This document shows, in pieces, positions 53,630 through 64,000 of a stretch of 64,000 bases of DNA. Position 1 is the stretch's first letter. Every line of letters begins with the position of its first letter. The DNA is from Pomphorhynchus laevis (lineage: Eukaryota; Acanthocephala; Palaeacanthocephala; Echinorhynchida; Pomphorhynchidae): positions 124,001 to 188,000 of the forward strand of contig WNNJ02002989.1 of assembly GCA_012934845.2 (NCBI GenBank), read 5' to 3'. The notes beneath the pieces were generated by a model. That model was given only the letters and a program-made list of their open reading frames with translations, ran no database searches and had not been told where the DNA came from. A program made the position numbers and the translations under genes.

Positions 53630-54540
53630 TTGGCTTATAGTGAAGCTTAAAGCAGCTTGGAGGATAAAAACAGTCTAAATTTCAATTGTAAAAATGACTG
53701 CACAGGTATATCAACTTAAAATTTGGAAACAAACTATAGTTGACTTGTTTGAAAATTTCAATTAACCGCAAAAATAGGTAGGGTTTTAAATTGAAGGTAG
53801 CACCTTCCTCTACCAAAGCAGATTTAATTTTAATTCAAACATGATTTCAATTAAAAAATGTAAGACGAAAGTATTTCATTAAATCTAAATGACAATAAAG
53901 CAGAGAGTCGAGTGATCGCCAGCCAACATTAAGGAATCTAAACGTAAAAAGTAGGTATTGGATTAGTAGCTGATGATGTTCCATGATTTCAATAAAAAAA
54001 TGTAAGACGAAAGTATTTCATTAAATCTAAATGACAATAAAGCAGATAATCGAATGATCGCCATCTAACATTAAAGGATCTAAACGTAAAAAGTAGGTAT
54101 TGGATCAGTAGCTTATGATGTTTACTCATACTGAAAAGTAGCGTACTGCTGTAGGCGTGTATATAGGATTAAAGTAGCGTATAGAATAAAATAGCAATCA
54201 AAATTTTAATGGTAACAATGACTGCACAGGTATATCAACTTAAAATTAGGAAACAAACTATAGTTGACTTGTTTGAAAATTTCAATTAATCGCAAAAATA
54301 GGTAGGTTTTCAAATTGAAGGTAGCACCTTCCCCTACTAACGTTGAATTAAATTTGAAATCAGAAATGAATTCAGTTATATTTGTAAAATGTAAATAAAA
54401 GCAGACGAGTCGTGTGATCGTTAGCCAGCATCAAAAGGACCAAAACGTGAAACTTAGGTATTGGATCAGTAGCTGATGATATCCACCAATAGTGGAATGT
54501 AGCGTAATGCTATTTGCTTAAAAATATAGGATTACAGCAA

Positions 54541-55260
54541 TGTTAAATTAAAAATCATTAAATTATTAATTCAAAAAAATAATTAAACGAAAACTAAAAT
54601 GATATTTTAAAACTGAAATCTGCTTTATTGTTCGGCATAATATTATCCTTTTTATAAAATAGGCATCTTGTTTTACACGTGACAGGTAATCACTTTCATA
54701 TGATGGAATATTAGTTCAATCAAAATTAACATTATAATATGGGGTTTAGTTCCAAACATATCACATTTTTAAAGAGTTAACTAAATTAGATAATGCTGTC
54801 AAGCAAAAACAAGTAAAAAATTCAGAAAATTTATTCAAAGGATAGATGAAAATTAGTAGAAACATAATACTATATAAAGGAAATTGTGGTATTGTAATTG
54901 AAAAGCAAATCAAAATAAATTTTAAAAACAAAGAAAAATCATATTCAAAATATTGTTAATATTATAACATATTTATAATATAAATATGTATAATATATTT
55001 AATATAATATATTTGTATTACATTATATTATAGTAATATAATATTATTATTACATTATATTATATTATTATTTGAGATGTCGAATATCTTATCTGTAATA
55101 ACGCTCAAACAATTTTCTGATTTGACGAATTAAACTTCTGTCGAAACAACAATTCATGTTTTATACACTTAATAATGACAACGGATACCAAGCAATTACG
55201 TCAAATACAATTCTGACGATGATTTTTAATATTATGAGATTAAAAATAATTGGCCAACGC
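54541..55260. other. AT-rich non-coding DNA
   Basis: No gene. ATTATATTATAGTAATATAATA-type runs at 54950-55075 are low-complexity. Confidence 0.45.
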
Positions 55261-55269
55261 AGATTTAAG

Positions 55270-56172
55270 TCTAATTGCCAATAAAGGCGACGGGTCGAGT
55301 GATCGTAGGCCAACATTAAAAGAACAGTAACGTGAAAAGTATGTATTGGATCAGTAGCTGATGAGGTCAACCAATACTGAAATGTAGCGTATAGATACGC
55401 TACCTTGGCTTATAGATGAGATTAAAGCACCTTTTTTATATAAATGTGACACCGTATTTTATTGGCATCAAAAAAAAGTTTATTCAAATATTAAAAATAA
55501 TTATAATTTAACCCAATTACTCGTTTTGAAGTAGAGCAGTAAAATATAAATCTGAATTTTCTACCAGACTTTGGTCTGAACACGTTCTAGTTTTCGAAAA
55601 GAGCTTAAGATGTAATTTAGTTGCACGTTACTGTTTAGATGTAATACCTAAATGTACTATCTAATCATGTGCATATATCATTGTACTATCTAATCTGAAT
55701 ATCTTCGTTTATGAATTAAAATATAATTATTTATCGTTTATATAATTATTTATCGATGATAACGTGAAAAGTATGTATTGGATCAGTAGCTGATGAGGTC
55801 AACCAATACTGAAATGTAGCGTATAGATACGCTACCTTGGCTTATAGATGAGATTAAAGCACCTTTTTTATATAAATGTGACACCGTATTTTATTGGCAT
55901 CAAAAAAAAGTTTATTCAAATATTAAAAATAATTATAATTTAAGCCAATTACTCGTTTTGAAGTAGAGCAGTAAAATATAAATCTGAATTTTCTACCAGA
56001 CTTTGGTCTGAACACGTTCTAGTTTTCGAAAAGAGCTTAAGATGTAATTTAGTTGCACGTTACTGTTTAGATGTAATACCTAAATGTACTATCTAATCAT
56101 GTGCATATATCATTGTACTATCTAATCTGAATATCTTCGTTTATGAATTAAAATATAATTATTTGTCGATAA
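55270..56172 (+). repeat. Two further array-type units in a recent 432-bp direct duplication
   Basis: 55329-55740 and 55761-56172 are nearly identical (I see one substitution, CCC/GCC near 55518/55950, plus small end differences). Each starts with the array core GGATCAGTAGCTGATGAGGTC ... CCAATACTGAAATGTAGCGTA, then TAGATACGCTACC. Here the sequence after GAAA forms a perfect palindrome (GTAGCGTA-TAGA-TACGCTAC) in place of the helix I partner CTGCTG. The downstream 330 bases are unrelated to the main array units. Confidence 0.88.
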
Positions 56173-57780
56173 CAATTTTTTGTTGTTTATCATTCAACAT
56201 TCATTCTTTTCGAATGTACCACAGCGAAGAGCTACACCTTCGTTAAGTTAATGTATTTTAGATTAAATCGACAATAGAGTTAGTTATCAACTCTAACGGT
56301 TGGAGCACTAACTGTTGTTGCTTAATACTAAAAATATACGCTTCTGCATTCCTTCCAATATTGACTTTACTTTTTATACTGGACACGATTTCAGTAAATG
56401 TCACTGCAACTGTCATTCTTCCTGACAGCTAAATCGTAAAATATTCCCCAATTAGGATTAAAATCCATTATATACAGTTTTCCCTATTCATGCTATCCTC
56501 CTGTTTGGCAAATTTTAATTTTCTTCAAAACCACCCGAACAGAGTAAAAAAGGCATCACAAAGCAATAACCATTAATTTTCAGCTCATAACTGTACAATT
56601 TTACATTTGCTTTCAATATGGAAAAAGGTTTGTATCATTTATCTTATTCTTTTATCTGCAAATTTGCAGGCAAATCTGTACTACTAATAAGATGACGTTT
56701 TTCATATGTTGTCTTTGGAATTTTACTAAGATACGATTCTCTTCCGAACTTGTTTCCCTCCTTTTCGTTTGCCAGAAACGAATTATAGGTTTACAGTCTT
56801 TTATATGTAGAAAGCCCTTCGCAAACGAAAATTCTCAATCGTTGTAGCATTATTATCCACTATTTCTACAAAAGGACAGATAAGCCCACATTACACAGAG
56901 GGGTGATTAAATTTTCTGAAGTGAAGAAATCCACTACAATTTTAAGAGGCATTGGTTATAAAGTTTCCGTCGAATACAGACGAATACTTTCCTCACTCTT
57001 CGATTTCTTAAAAAATAAATGCCTGATAGGTTACTAAATCTGCAACAACGTAACTAAAGAAGAATGTTTTGACATCTGCTGGGCATATAGGTCACGATGA
57101 TGCTTACCAGATTTTTTATTTGAATGGCAGCATAACATCAGTCTAATGATATCATGCGTATATGTTCACATTTCCTATTACGTGGTAGATAGTGATTCTT
57201 ATCCACTCTATATCTGACTCTTACCGTTTATTTGCCAGTGAACATTATGATTACGTTCTACATTTAATCGTCTGCTATTTTTTGGTGGCCAGTTGTTGGC
57301 TGGCAACGAAAAAGTATTTTTTTTACCGTGCTTATTGAATACAGTTGAATGAGATAAACAGAAGACATGTATTAACTGCCACTGATAATGAACAATGATC
57401 TGTAAAATTGGTAGGTTTTATTACACTGTTAATTATTTAAAAATATCTAAGTGATCAGAATGAACGTTCAAGTTCAATATACGCTATATAGGAAAATTTA
57501 GTTAAAATCGAATTCAGTTAAACACAGGGATCTGTAAATATATTACAGATCTCTGTATATACATTTAGATTTCGTTTGCTTAAAATTGTAAGTATATATA
57601 CTCAAGAGATCCAAATACGGGATCATGTAAAGTAAATTATAAGCATATGGATCTTACGCAATTATCTGCATCAAGTATAAAGGTACATGTCCAATAAAAG
57701 GCTTTTTATATGTTTTGTAAAGCAACGTTATACAAATATCTAGTTTGGATAGTTACATGAATGTTAAGTGAAAGTACTAT
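56173..57780. other. AT-rich non-coding DNA
   Basis: No ORF, RNA gene or repeat that I can support. At 57512-57550 GGATCTGTAA-ATATA-TTACAGATC forms a short hairpin. Confidence 0.45.
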
Positions 57781-57781
57781 A

Positions 57782-57841
57782 AAGCTTTTCTCATTGTAAT
57801 AAATGAGCTTTTCTCATTGTAATGAGCTTTTCTCATTGTAA
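57782..57841 (+). repeat. Three direct copies of GCTTTTCTCATTGTAAT
   Basis: The 17-base string occurs at 57784, 57808 and 57825, the second and third directly adjacent. Copies are identical; likely a young replication-slippage product. Confidence 0.85.
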
Positions 57842-60080
57842 TATGGATGACAGTATTTAGCGTAAAATGCTATGTATTATTCTTCATATGTGGTGAATAT
57901 CTAGTGAAATGAACACTTGAAAATTGCAAAAGACACGTTTTTTACGACATTTTGAATGAGAAGAAGTTCGTCGATACTTTGCGATTATTTCTCTTTTATA
58001 TATTTTTATGAGGTAAGACGTTCTAAACTATTTAATATATTTCCTAGATATGAAAACAGATATTAAATATAATAAACTTAATATAATATAAAGATTAAAA
58101 ATATATAATACATATTAAATATTGATAAATAATAAATATTGTTTGAATAAGAACGAATTTCAATACAACTTTTTTAAATTAACACGAACAGGAAAGTATA
58201 AACCTGCATGCTTTTTTACAACCTTCGTCGGAAAGCTTGACACGGAATTCTTCAATCACAGACGCCTAGGCGTCTGTGGTATGCACATTATATTGTTTTA
58301 ATATAATATAGATATATCAAATATATAATAAATATTAAATATTGATAAATAATAAGATTTATAAATTGTGTCTTTATTGTTTCTCACAAAGTAAATGTCA
58401 AAATTCGAAATAATAACTCTTTTGAATTATTTTAATGATCTACTCCGAGTCAAAAAGTAGTACATACATTTGATATTTAAAATTGAAAAGTCAAGGCAAT
58501 ATACCAAATTTCTTCACAATATTATTGTGAATATAATAATATTGTGAAGCCATACATTTGGCCAATATTATTGGCCAAATTTCTTTTTGACCTGCTACGC
58601 TTCAATCCCACAATATTATGATACAGTTCAAAGTTCCAATTTCTTTCTGATCAAATCATTTCAATTACATTAGATTAAGTAGAATACAAATTTAACAGAT
58701 TGTCAAATTTCAGATTGTAAAATTCTCAACTATATAAATGTTCAACTCACATTTGATTAAGTGCAAATGATATCTAAGAGATGTTAGTATTTGCTAATTA
58801 AATAAATGTAATTTATTCCAAAATCTTTTGTCTTCATAATTTCCAATCGTAAATTATCTCTCACGCTGATTGTTTACAATTGTAAATTAAGAATCAATAT
58901 GATTTGCACTTCTGTGAAAATTTCATTTAAATTTTAATCTAAAATTAAATCCAGCATTTAATTTATTAACGTTCTCCAGTAGTACATTAAATCACTGACT
59001 AACCGTATTTATCCAAACTGTAACATTTTGAAACATATTGTTAAATATGTTTCAAATTTTTTAATTGATTTGACATTTATTTACGCAAAAACAAATATTT
59101 TTTTACAATCACAAATAAATTTATTATTTTAGAAAACATGTATCAATATGAAAATTTAGATATTTAAACGGATATACTAAATTCACTGCAATGCTAGCAA
59201 GAATATCGTGTTTTCACACATTTTAATTACTTTCGTTGCCATCATTTGTCCGTGACATTAGTCTATAGTCATTATTTGGAAGGATGTTGCTACACACCAA
59301 AATTATATAGACAACTGTTTGCTAACATTTTCAAACTTTCTATCATTTAAAAACGGCAACTGTTTTTATTTACTTATCATGGATACAATTGAAAATTGCA
59401 CACTAAAAGACTGAATGTGTTTAATACTGAGGTACCATAAATTATTTCAGTTAAATGCAAACTAGAATTTCAGGTAAAAAATTATTTTTTATAGGAATCC
59501 CTTAGAATAATTTTTCAATTCATAATTCATTTCTAATTCATATGCTGTTTAAATTTGTGACAAATTATAAATTACAAAATAATCATTTTATTTAAACGTT
59601 AATAACGTTAATAATACAATAATTATATTAATAATAAATAATATTATGACATATAATATTATATTTAATATTATACAATATTTTTATTAACTTAATATTA
59701 AATATTAGTAATTAATATACTATAATATTATAGTATAATATTTTTTCTCGTAACAATTTTGCATTAATGTAGTAAAGATTTGTACCCATGCTCCGCCGTG
59801 CGTCTCAAATTTTCGCAACATGAATATGGTGAATACGTGATATAGAAAAGTAAATAAAGGCATTTCATAAAAATAAATTTGATTTATTTGTAATTTAATT
59901 AGAAGCAACAATGTATTTTGCACAAAATATAAAGTTTTTGATTTAATAAATTTTAAAATCGTGATTAAATATAAAATTTTGGCTTTTAAATATAAATTTT
60001 AGATTCATTTAGATTCATGCATTGAGAATACATCCTATTATATTTAGTTATGCATATGAATGAAAATTAAACGGTTAGGG
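57842..60080. other. AT-rich non-coding DNA with perfect palindromes
   Basis: No gene. Perfect inverted repeats: 58257-58278 (11-base arms CACAGACGCCT, no loop), 58512-58549 (15-base arms, 8-base loop) and 58557-58581 (ATTTGGCCAAT arms, 3-base loop). The last two are only a few bases apart. Confidence 0.6.
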
Positions 60081-60084
60081 GAGC

Positions 60085-60142
60085 CACGTCTTGGGGAATT
60101 GCAAGACATGTGTCGTAGAACTATAAAGGTTGATAACCACTG
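60085..60142 (-). mobile_element. Possible hAT transposon terminal remnant
   Basis: On the minus strand the segment begins CAGTGGTTATCAACCTT (60142-60126), which resembles hAT terminal inverted repeats of the CAGTGGTTCTCAACCTT type. No partner end or transposase is visible nearby. This rests on a 17-base match to a remembered consensus. Confidence 0.35.
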
Positions 60143-60255
60143 GGTTAATATGTTTCTGTCTAAAAAATGTATAACTTTAAATTTATTTAAATTTTATTTA
60201 TCGTATTTAGTATTTAATATACTTAATATATTAAATATTTATATATTTTGTATGA

Positions 60256-60375
60256 TACAAATATATACATAAAATATATGGTGTAAAGTTATGTAGTTGT
60301 TATAATATAGTTTTATAATAATATTATAATATTATAATTTTTAAGATTTATTCCTTCTATGTTTTATTAGATAAC
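60256..60375 (+). repeat. AT-rich direct repeat, copy 1
   Basis: ATACAAATATATACATAAAA, GTGTAAAGTTATGTAGTTGT and ATTCCTTCTATGTTTTATTA recur at 60989-61113 with near identity. No coding content. Confidence 0.85.
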
Positions 60376-60988
60376 ATAAATATTTATCATTATTCAAAAA
60401 TAATATATTAAATAATCAATTAAAATCAATATTTCTACTATATTTTTGCTGTTATATTTGTAACGGCCGTTCTTATAATTACAAAAAATGAAACATAAGG
60501 ACCATAGGCTATAATATCAACATCAAGACAATTCAGTAGATCAAATACTATCAAAACAGCAATTAATAAGTATAGTTTCGAGATAAGAAGATTGCTAGTG
60601 GATATTATTTTTGCTCTATACTGAAAAATGTGGTTTGTTTCTGGTCGGGACCATATATTGCACTGTAATGTGCCGTATACACGTTTATTTGTGATCTTAC
60701 AAGCAATACCACATCTTTAAAATTGTGTAGTTTCAGTGCTAAGTAATTAAGTAATACTAAGTTCAGCTCACCAATTTCAGTTTACACAACATCCCTTAAT
60801 AACTCGTATGTTTTATCGCTATGTCAACGTATAACAGTTTAATTATTGACAAGCCAGCATTCTAAACTCACAGTGTTTAATGTCTTAAACTTTTTCAAAT
60901 ATGATGTTGCTATATAATCAAGAGATAAATTTCTTTTTAAGTGTCAAATAAAGTTAACATGATACTCTTTAACATAATAATTATATAT
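60376..60988. other. Non-coding DNA between the AT-rich repeat copies
   Basis: No gene recognised; slightly less AT-rich than its flanks. Together with the repeats it could be an insertion bracketed by a roughly 120-base duplication. Confidence 0.4.
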
Positions 60989-61113
60989 ATACAAATATAT
61001 ACATAAAATATATTATGTGTAAAGTTATGTAGTTGTTATAATATAGTTTTATAATAATATTATAATATTATAATTTTTAAGATTTATTCCTTCTATGTTT
61101 TATTAGATAACAT
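60989..61113 (+). repeat. AT-rich direct repeat, copy 2
   Basis: Second copy of 60256-60375. The repeats bracket about 610 bases of unassigned DNA. Confidence 0.85.
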
Positions 61114-61209
61114 TAATATTAGACATAAATATTAGAATATTATATTTGACATATAATATTATATTTAATAACTTTTTTTATAAATAAATTTATTATTAAC
61201 TCATAAAAC

Positions 61210-61660
61210 GTTTACAACTGAAAAGGGTTCCCGCAAATGGGCGTCTACATGTTTTGCAGTCAGCTTTCTTCGACGCATCGCTGTCCAAGCACGATATGTG
61301 CTCTCCTACTCGCCCGATAAGAAGTTGAAGCAAGCCTTGCTAAGCATATATATAGTTTGCCTCGCATGTCGCTGATTACTTCATGGTACGGAATAGACTT
61401 TATAGCTGATATTCTTCGCGCTATACTTTTCATTAAAGAGTCTGCTGCCGGTCCTATTCCCCCGCTTGTTGAAAACGCCAACGGAATGAATAACCCGTTA
61501 TCAATTTCTTTTATTCGTCCCTGGTATTTTGAAATTTTGCGATTTTTATGAAATTTGAAGGATGAGCTTGAACCACAGGCATACGATGGAGCAAAAGTAT
61601 TGAATACACAAACGTCAAAAAATGCCCGCTCCATAATGTCTCCACGCAGTCCTGATCATG
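61210..61660 (-). pseudogene. R-family retroelement C-terminal nuclease fragment (copy R4)
   Basis: On the minus strand from about 61634: MERAFFDVCVFNTFAPSY, FKFHKNRKISKYQGRIKEID, FIPLAFSTSGGIGPAADSLM, KSIPYHEVISDMRGKLYICL and SYRASRRAHIVLGQ. It carries the FFDV-VFN-FAPS, K-SKY-R and STSGG-G blocks of the family better preserved than R1 or R2, with no stop over 124 codons. It is a terminal fragment only. It lies amid AT-rich repeats, interrupting or bordering them. Confidence 0.72.
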
Positions 61661-62095
61661 AAAAATATATTATATTTAATAACAATATTAATAATAAATA
61701 ATATTATTTAATATTAAATAATATTTATTAAATATTAGTAATTAATATATTATATGATTTATTTTAAAAATGGTATATGTAACATTAATATATCTGTAAT
61801 ATTAATATCAATAAAATTAAAACAGTTTTAATACTCTTCAGCTTACCTCCTGAATATAATATAGAATATTATATTTGACATATAATATTATATTTAATAA
61901 CAAAATTAATAATAAATAATATTATTTAATATTAAATAATATTTATTATTAAATATTAGTAATTAATATATTATATGATTTATTTTAAAAATGGTATATG
62001 TAACATTAATATATCTGTAACATTAATATAGTTTACATTTAATATCAATAAAATTAAAACAGTTTTAATAATCTTCAGCTTATCTCCTGAATCTA
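61655..62095 (+). repeat. Tandem pair of ~210-bp AT-rich units
   Basis: The unit runs from TATTATATTTAATAAC through ATATTATATGATTTATTTTA, AATGGTATATGTAACATTAA and AACAGTTTTAAT-CTTCAGCTTA-CTCCTGAAT. Copies span about 61655-61857 and 61861-62095. A partial third copy precedes R4 (61131-61175), and a weaker one lies at 59630-59760. Confidence 0.8.
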
Positions 62096-62501
62096 GGTGG
62101 TAAGTTAATATACAAATAAAGCAACTGAAGCAATTCTTAGATACTGTCTAAATATTATCTTAAGATAAAAAATCTAAATTTGATATTTAAAACTATAACT
62201 ATTTGTAAATACCGCATAATTTAATATTTCTCTTTATGCGTATTGGCATAAAACAATTGTTTTGTACATACATTTGTGACTTAATATCTATAATTATTGC
62301 TGAGCCGCAAATTAGTAAACTAGCCATGGAAGCTGAATTTTAATTAAATGATTATTAAATAATTTAAGCATATTTAATTATACATATTACTATACCCTGC
62401 TCTATTTGTCGTTTAATTCAACAAGTAATTCGAATCTTGTAACAACTTCATCCATCTTTTGTTGCATTTACTAAATTTTTCTGATAATAACGTTCGGTTA
62501 A

Positions 62502-62580
62502 TGCAGCAGTCATCAACCTGTGGCTCGCGATCATGTTGGGGTCAAATGACGACTTGCTTAAGGTCACCATATTTTTTATC
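62502..62580 (+). mobile_element. Possible hAT-type transposon end
   Basis: CAGCAGTCATCAACCTGTGG followed by CTCGCGATCATGTTGGGGTC and AAATGACGA resembles hAT-type non-autonomous elements, where CAACCTGTGGGTCGCGACC is followed by a second GGGGTC block. No second terminus was found in the window. Family resemblance from memory only. Confidence 0.35.
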
Positions 62581-64000
62581 GGAAATATAGATTTTTGTCT
62601 ATTCTTACATGTAAAAATATCTGTAAAGATAAAGAACAACTTTAGATAGCATATCGTTAAGTCATTTGTGTATTGACTAGAATCATAAACGTAGATAATA
62701 TTGTTTATATCTGAAATTTCCTGTCCGAACAGTCATGTCTGCTGATATAATCGATTAGATAGTCTAGGAAATAGAATCTGATCCACTTCTAATATTTAGC
62801 ATTCAGCTTGATAAATATATATTTGCTAATGTGAGGTTAGTTCTGGCTATTATGGGAACCACTAACGGTTGCTATCGTTTGATTATTCACCGAGCATATC
62901 CGACATGTCTGTTGATATAATCGTTAAGGTAGTCCAGGAATTGTCCACAATTACTAATTTACGTGAGGTATATAAATGATGGTCATTTTAAATACGAGTT
63001 TCTGCTTTGTCGACCTCTTGAAACAACTACCACAAAACATGATATATTTAAAAGTTGGTTCATTTCTATAAAAATATAAAATCACTTAAAAAAATATTTG
63101 TGGTATCTGCACAGATGATTCTCCAATTATACTTGGATTACGGTCTGGATTCAAATGTTTGGTACAGAATGAGACACTAAAATTCGTCGGAACTCATAGT
63201 ATGATCGACAAATATTAGTAACGAAGATACTGCCACAAGAATTACGAGAATTAATGAAAAATGTCGTTAGTTATGTCAATTTTTAAAATACAAGTGCTTT
63301 AAACAGTCAACTATTTTCAAAACTATGTAAAGAATTAGATGCGTCAAATAATGTTCTGCTATTTCACACTGATGTAATATTTATCGTTAGTAAAAGTTCT
63401 GAAACCTGTTTTTGGTCATCTTTGTCACCTTGAATGAGTTAAATATATCACCGCAATGACCAATTCAAAATGCCTCGATTTATCTGAAAAGATCATATTC
63501 TTCCAAATGAAACTTCAACTTTTGTTAAACAAAATTGAACGAAAATAAAATTTAAATGTTGTTAACCTAATCTGTTATCTATAGGGAAAATTTCATTAAG
63601 GTGATAAACGGAATACAATAATAATTTATGTGAACGAACATTTGTTCATGATTGCAGTCAAAATTTCATCATGCTTTCCAAATTTACTGGGCATCCTGTT
63701 TGTATTTGCATAAGTCCATTAACTGTCAAGTGGGAAATGTTCATGAGACAATAAGAAGAGCTCATTAAATTCATTAGTAGTAATGCAGCAAAAAAGCGAT
63801 TTCTATTTAATGTCAATTGCATAATTATGGATCAAGTGTTTATAGTCGTCATATCCCGTTCTGTCTGCGACTACGTTTTTCCAACAACATATATTTGCTA
63901 AACAGATTTTTCCAGCCTGTTAGTTATCAAGTCTAAATAGGAAATAGACTTAATGCAGAATATGATCTTCGTTCTGCTCTTGTAAAGGCTGCTTTAATAA
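62581..64000. other. AT-rich non-coding DNA
   Basis: No feature supported. TCTGTTGATATAATCG at 62905 and TCTGCTGATATAATCG at 62737, each followed by TA-GATAGTC-AGGAA or a variant, form a weak duplication of about 170 bases. Confidence 0.45.

Larger units (their letters stand above)
52388..54540 (+). repeat. Retrozyme-like tandem array (about 360-bp units with hammerhead-like core)
   Basis: A conserved block (GACGAGTCGAGTGATCGTC, CCAACATTAAAA, GAAACGTGAAACGTAGGTAT, TGGATCAGTAGCTGATGA, CCAATACTGAAATGTAGCG, TACTGCTGTTGGC) recurs at about 52460, 52865, 53208, 53572, 53951, 54092 and 54456, plus one inverted copy at 52700-52830. Spacing of intact neighbours is about 343-379 bases. Between blocks the units share ATGACTGCACAGGTATATCA, ACTATAGTTGACTTGTTTG and GGTAGCACCTTCCC. 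No protein is encoded. The core fits a hammerhead ribozyme with short helix III, as in animal retrozymes and Penelope-like elements. The ribozyme reading is inference; the repeat itself is directly visible. Confidence 0.85.

Noticed and set aside
54090-54150. Hammerhead motif in units g and h
   Set aside because: Unit g has CTTATGA, and unit h has GGAAT in place of GAAA with a changed helix I arm. Neither would be active.
55161-55370. Minus-strand 69-codon ORF overlapping the array-type unit
   Set aside because: It spans unrelated AT-rich DNA and the non-coding repeat core; no domain and no conservation in the duplicate at 55761.
1-64000. LTR retrotransposons, retroviral or Polinton-like elements
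   Set aside because: I saw no paired LTRs, protease, integrase, capsid or envelope-type reading frames. All RTs here are LINE-type, Penelope-like or R-family.
1-64000. tRNA, rRNA or CRISPR arrays
   Set aside because: No cloverleaf with T-loop GGTTC and matching acceptor, no rRNA-like block, and the tandem repeats lack CRISPR spacing.

Overview
This is animal nuclear DNA, most likely from an arthropod. It is AT-rich, intron-rich, without operons or bacterial signals, and filled with non-LTR retrotransposons (LINEs). The only host gene I can name is on the minus strand near the left end. Two adjacent exons (2275-2462 and 2518-2649) encode an L27 domain and linker of a discs-large (Dlg/MAGUK) protein. 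The PDZ, SH3 and guanylate kinase exons would lie beyond the left edge and the 5' exons to the right, so much of the window may be intron or upstream DNA of that gene. A weak second host candidate is a 34-residue signal-peptide-like ORF at 30747-30851.

Region by region. 1-4020: AT-rich DNA, a 216-bp hairpin (976-1191), a LINE scrap and the dlg exons. 4100-9400: a nearly complete CR1-like LINE (element A) and a fragment of a second, nuclease-bearing retroelement family. 9946-11862: a 5'-truncated LINE (element B) with an intact reverse transcriptase ORF. 11970-22885: a pile-up of one C-rich LINE family (family C), with two near-complete copies head to head that form an inverted repeat with arms of roughly 4.5-5 kb, plus nested fragments. 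23354-29800: more LINE pieces, including element D (same family as A, minus strand). 29900-35160: an endonuclease fragment of family E, two copies of the nuclease-bearing RT family (called R here), and two family C 3' fragments. One of these inserted into the RT of the R element together with an inverted piece of that same element. 35236-40960: element F and a scrambled LINE composite. 45953-49811: element E, a full-length minus-strand LINE with a 15-bp target-site duplication. 51130-52110: a Penelope-like RT remnant.

The most unusual part is 52388-56172. About ten copies of a roughly 360-bp unit are arranged mostly in tandem. Several carry the hammerhead ribozyme core (CUGAUGA ... GAAA), a short helix III and a complementary helix I. 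This matches what is known of animal retrozymes and of Penelope-associated hammerheads. It is an inference from reading the sequence; a competing palindromic fold exists and no computation was possible.

56173-64000 holds no gene I can support. It has AT-rich duplications, several short perfect palindromes, one R-family nuclease fragment (61210-61660) and two possible hAT transposon ends.
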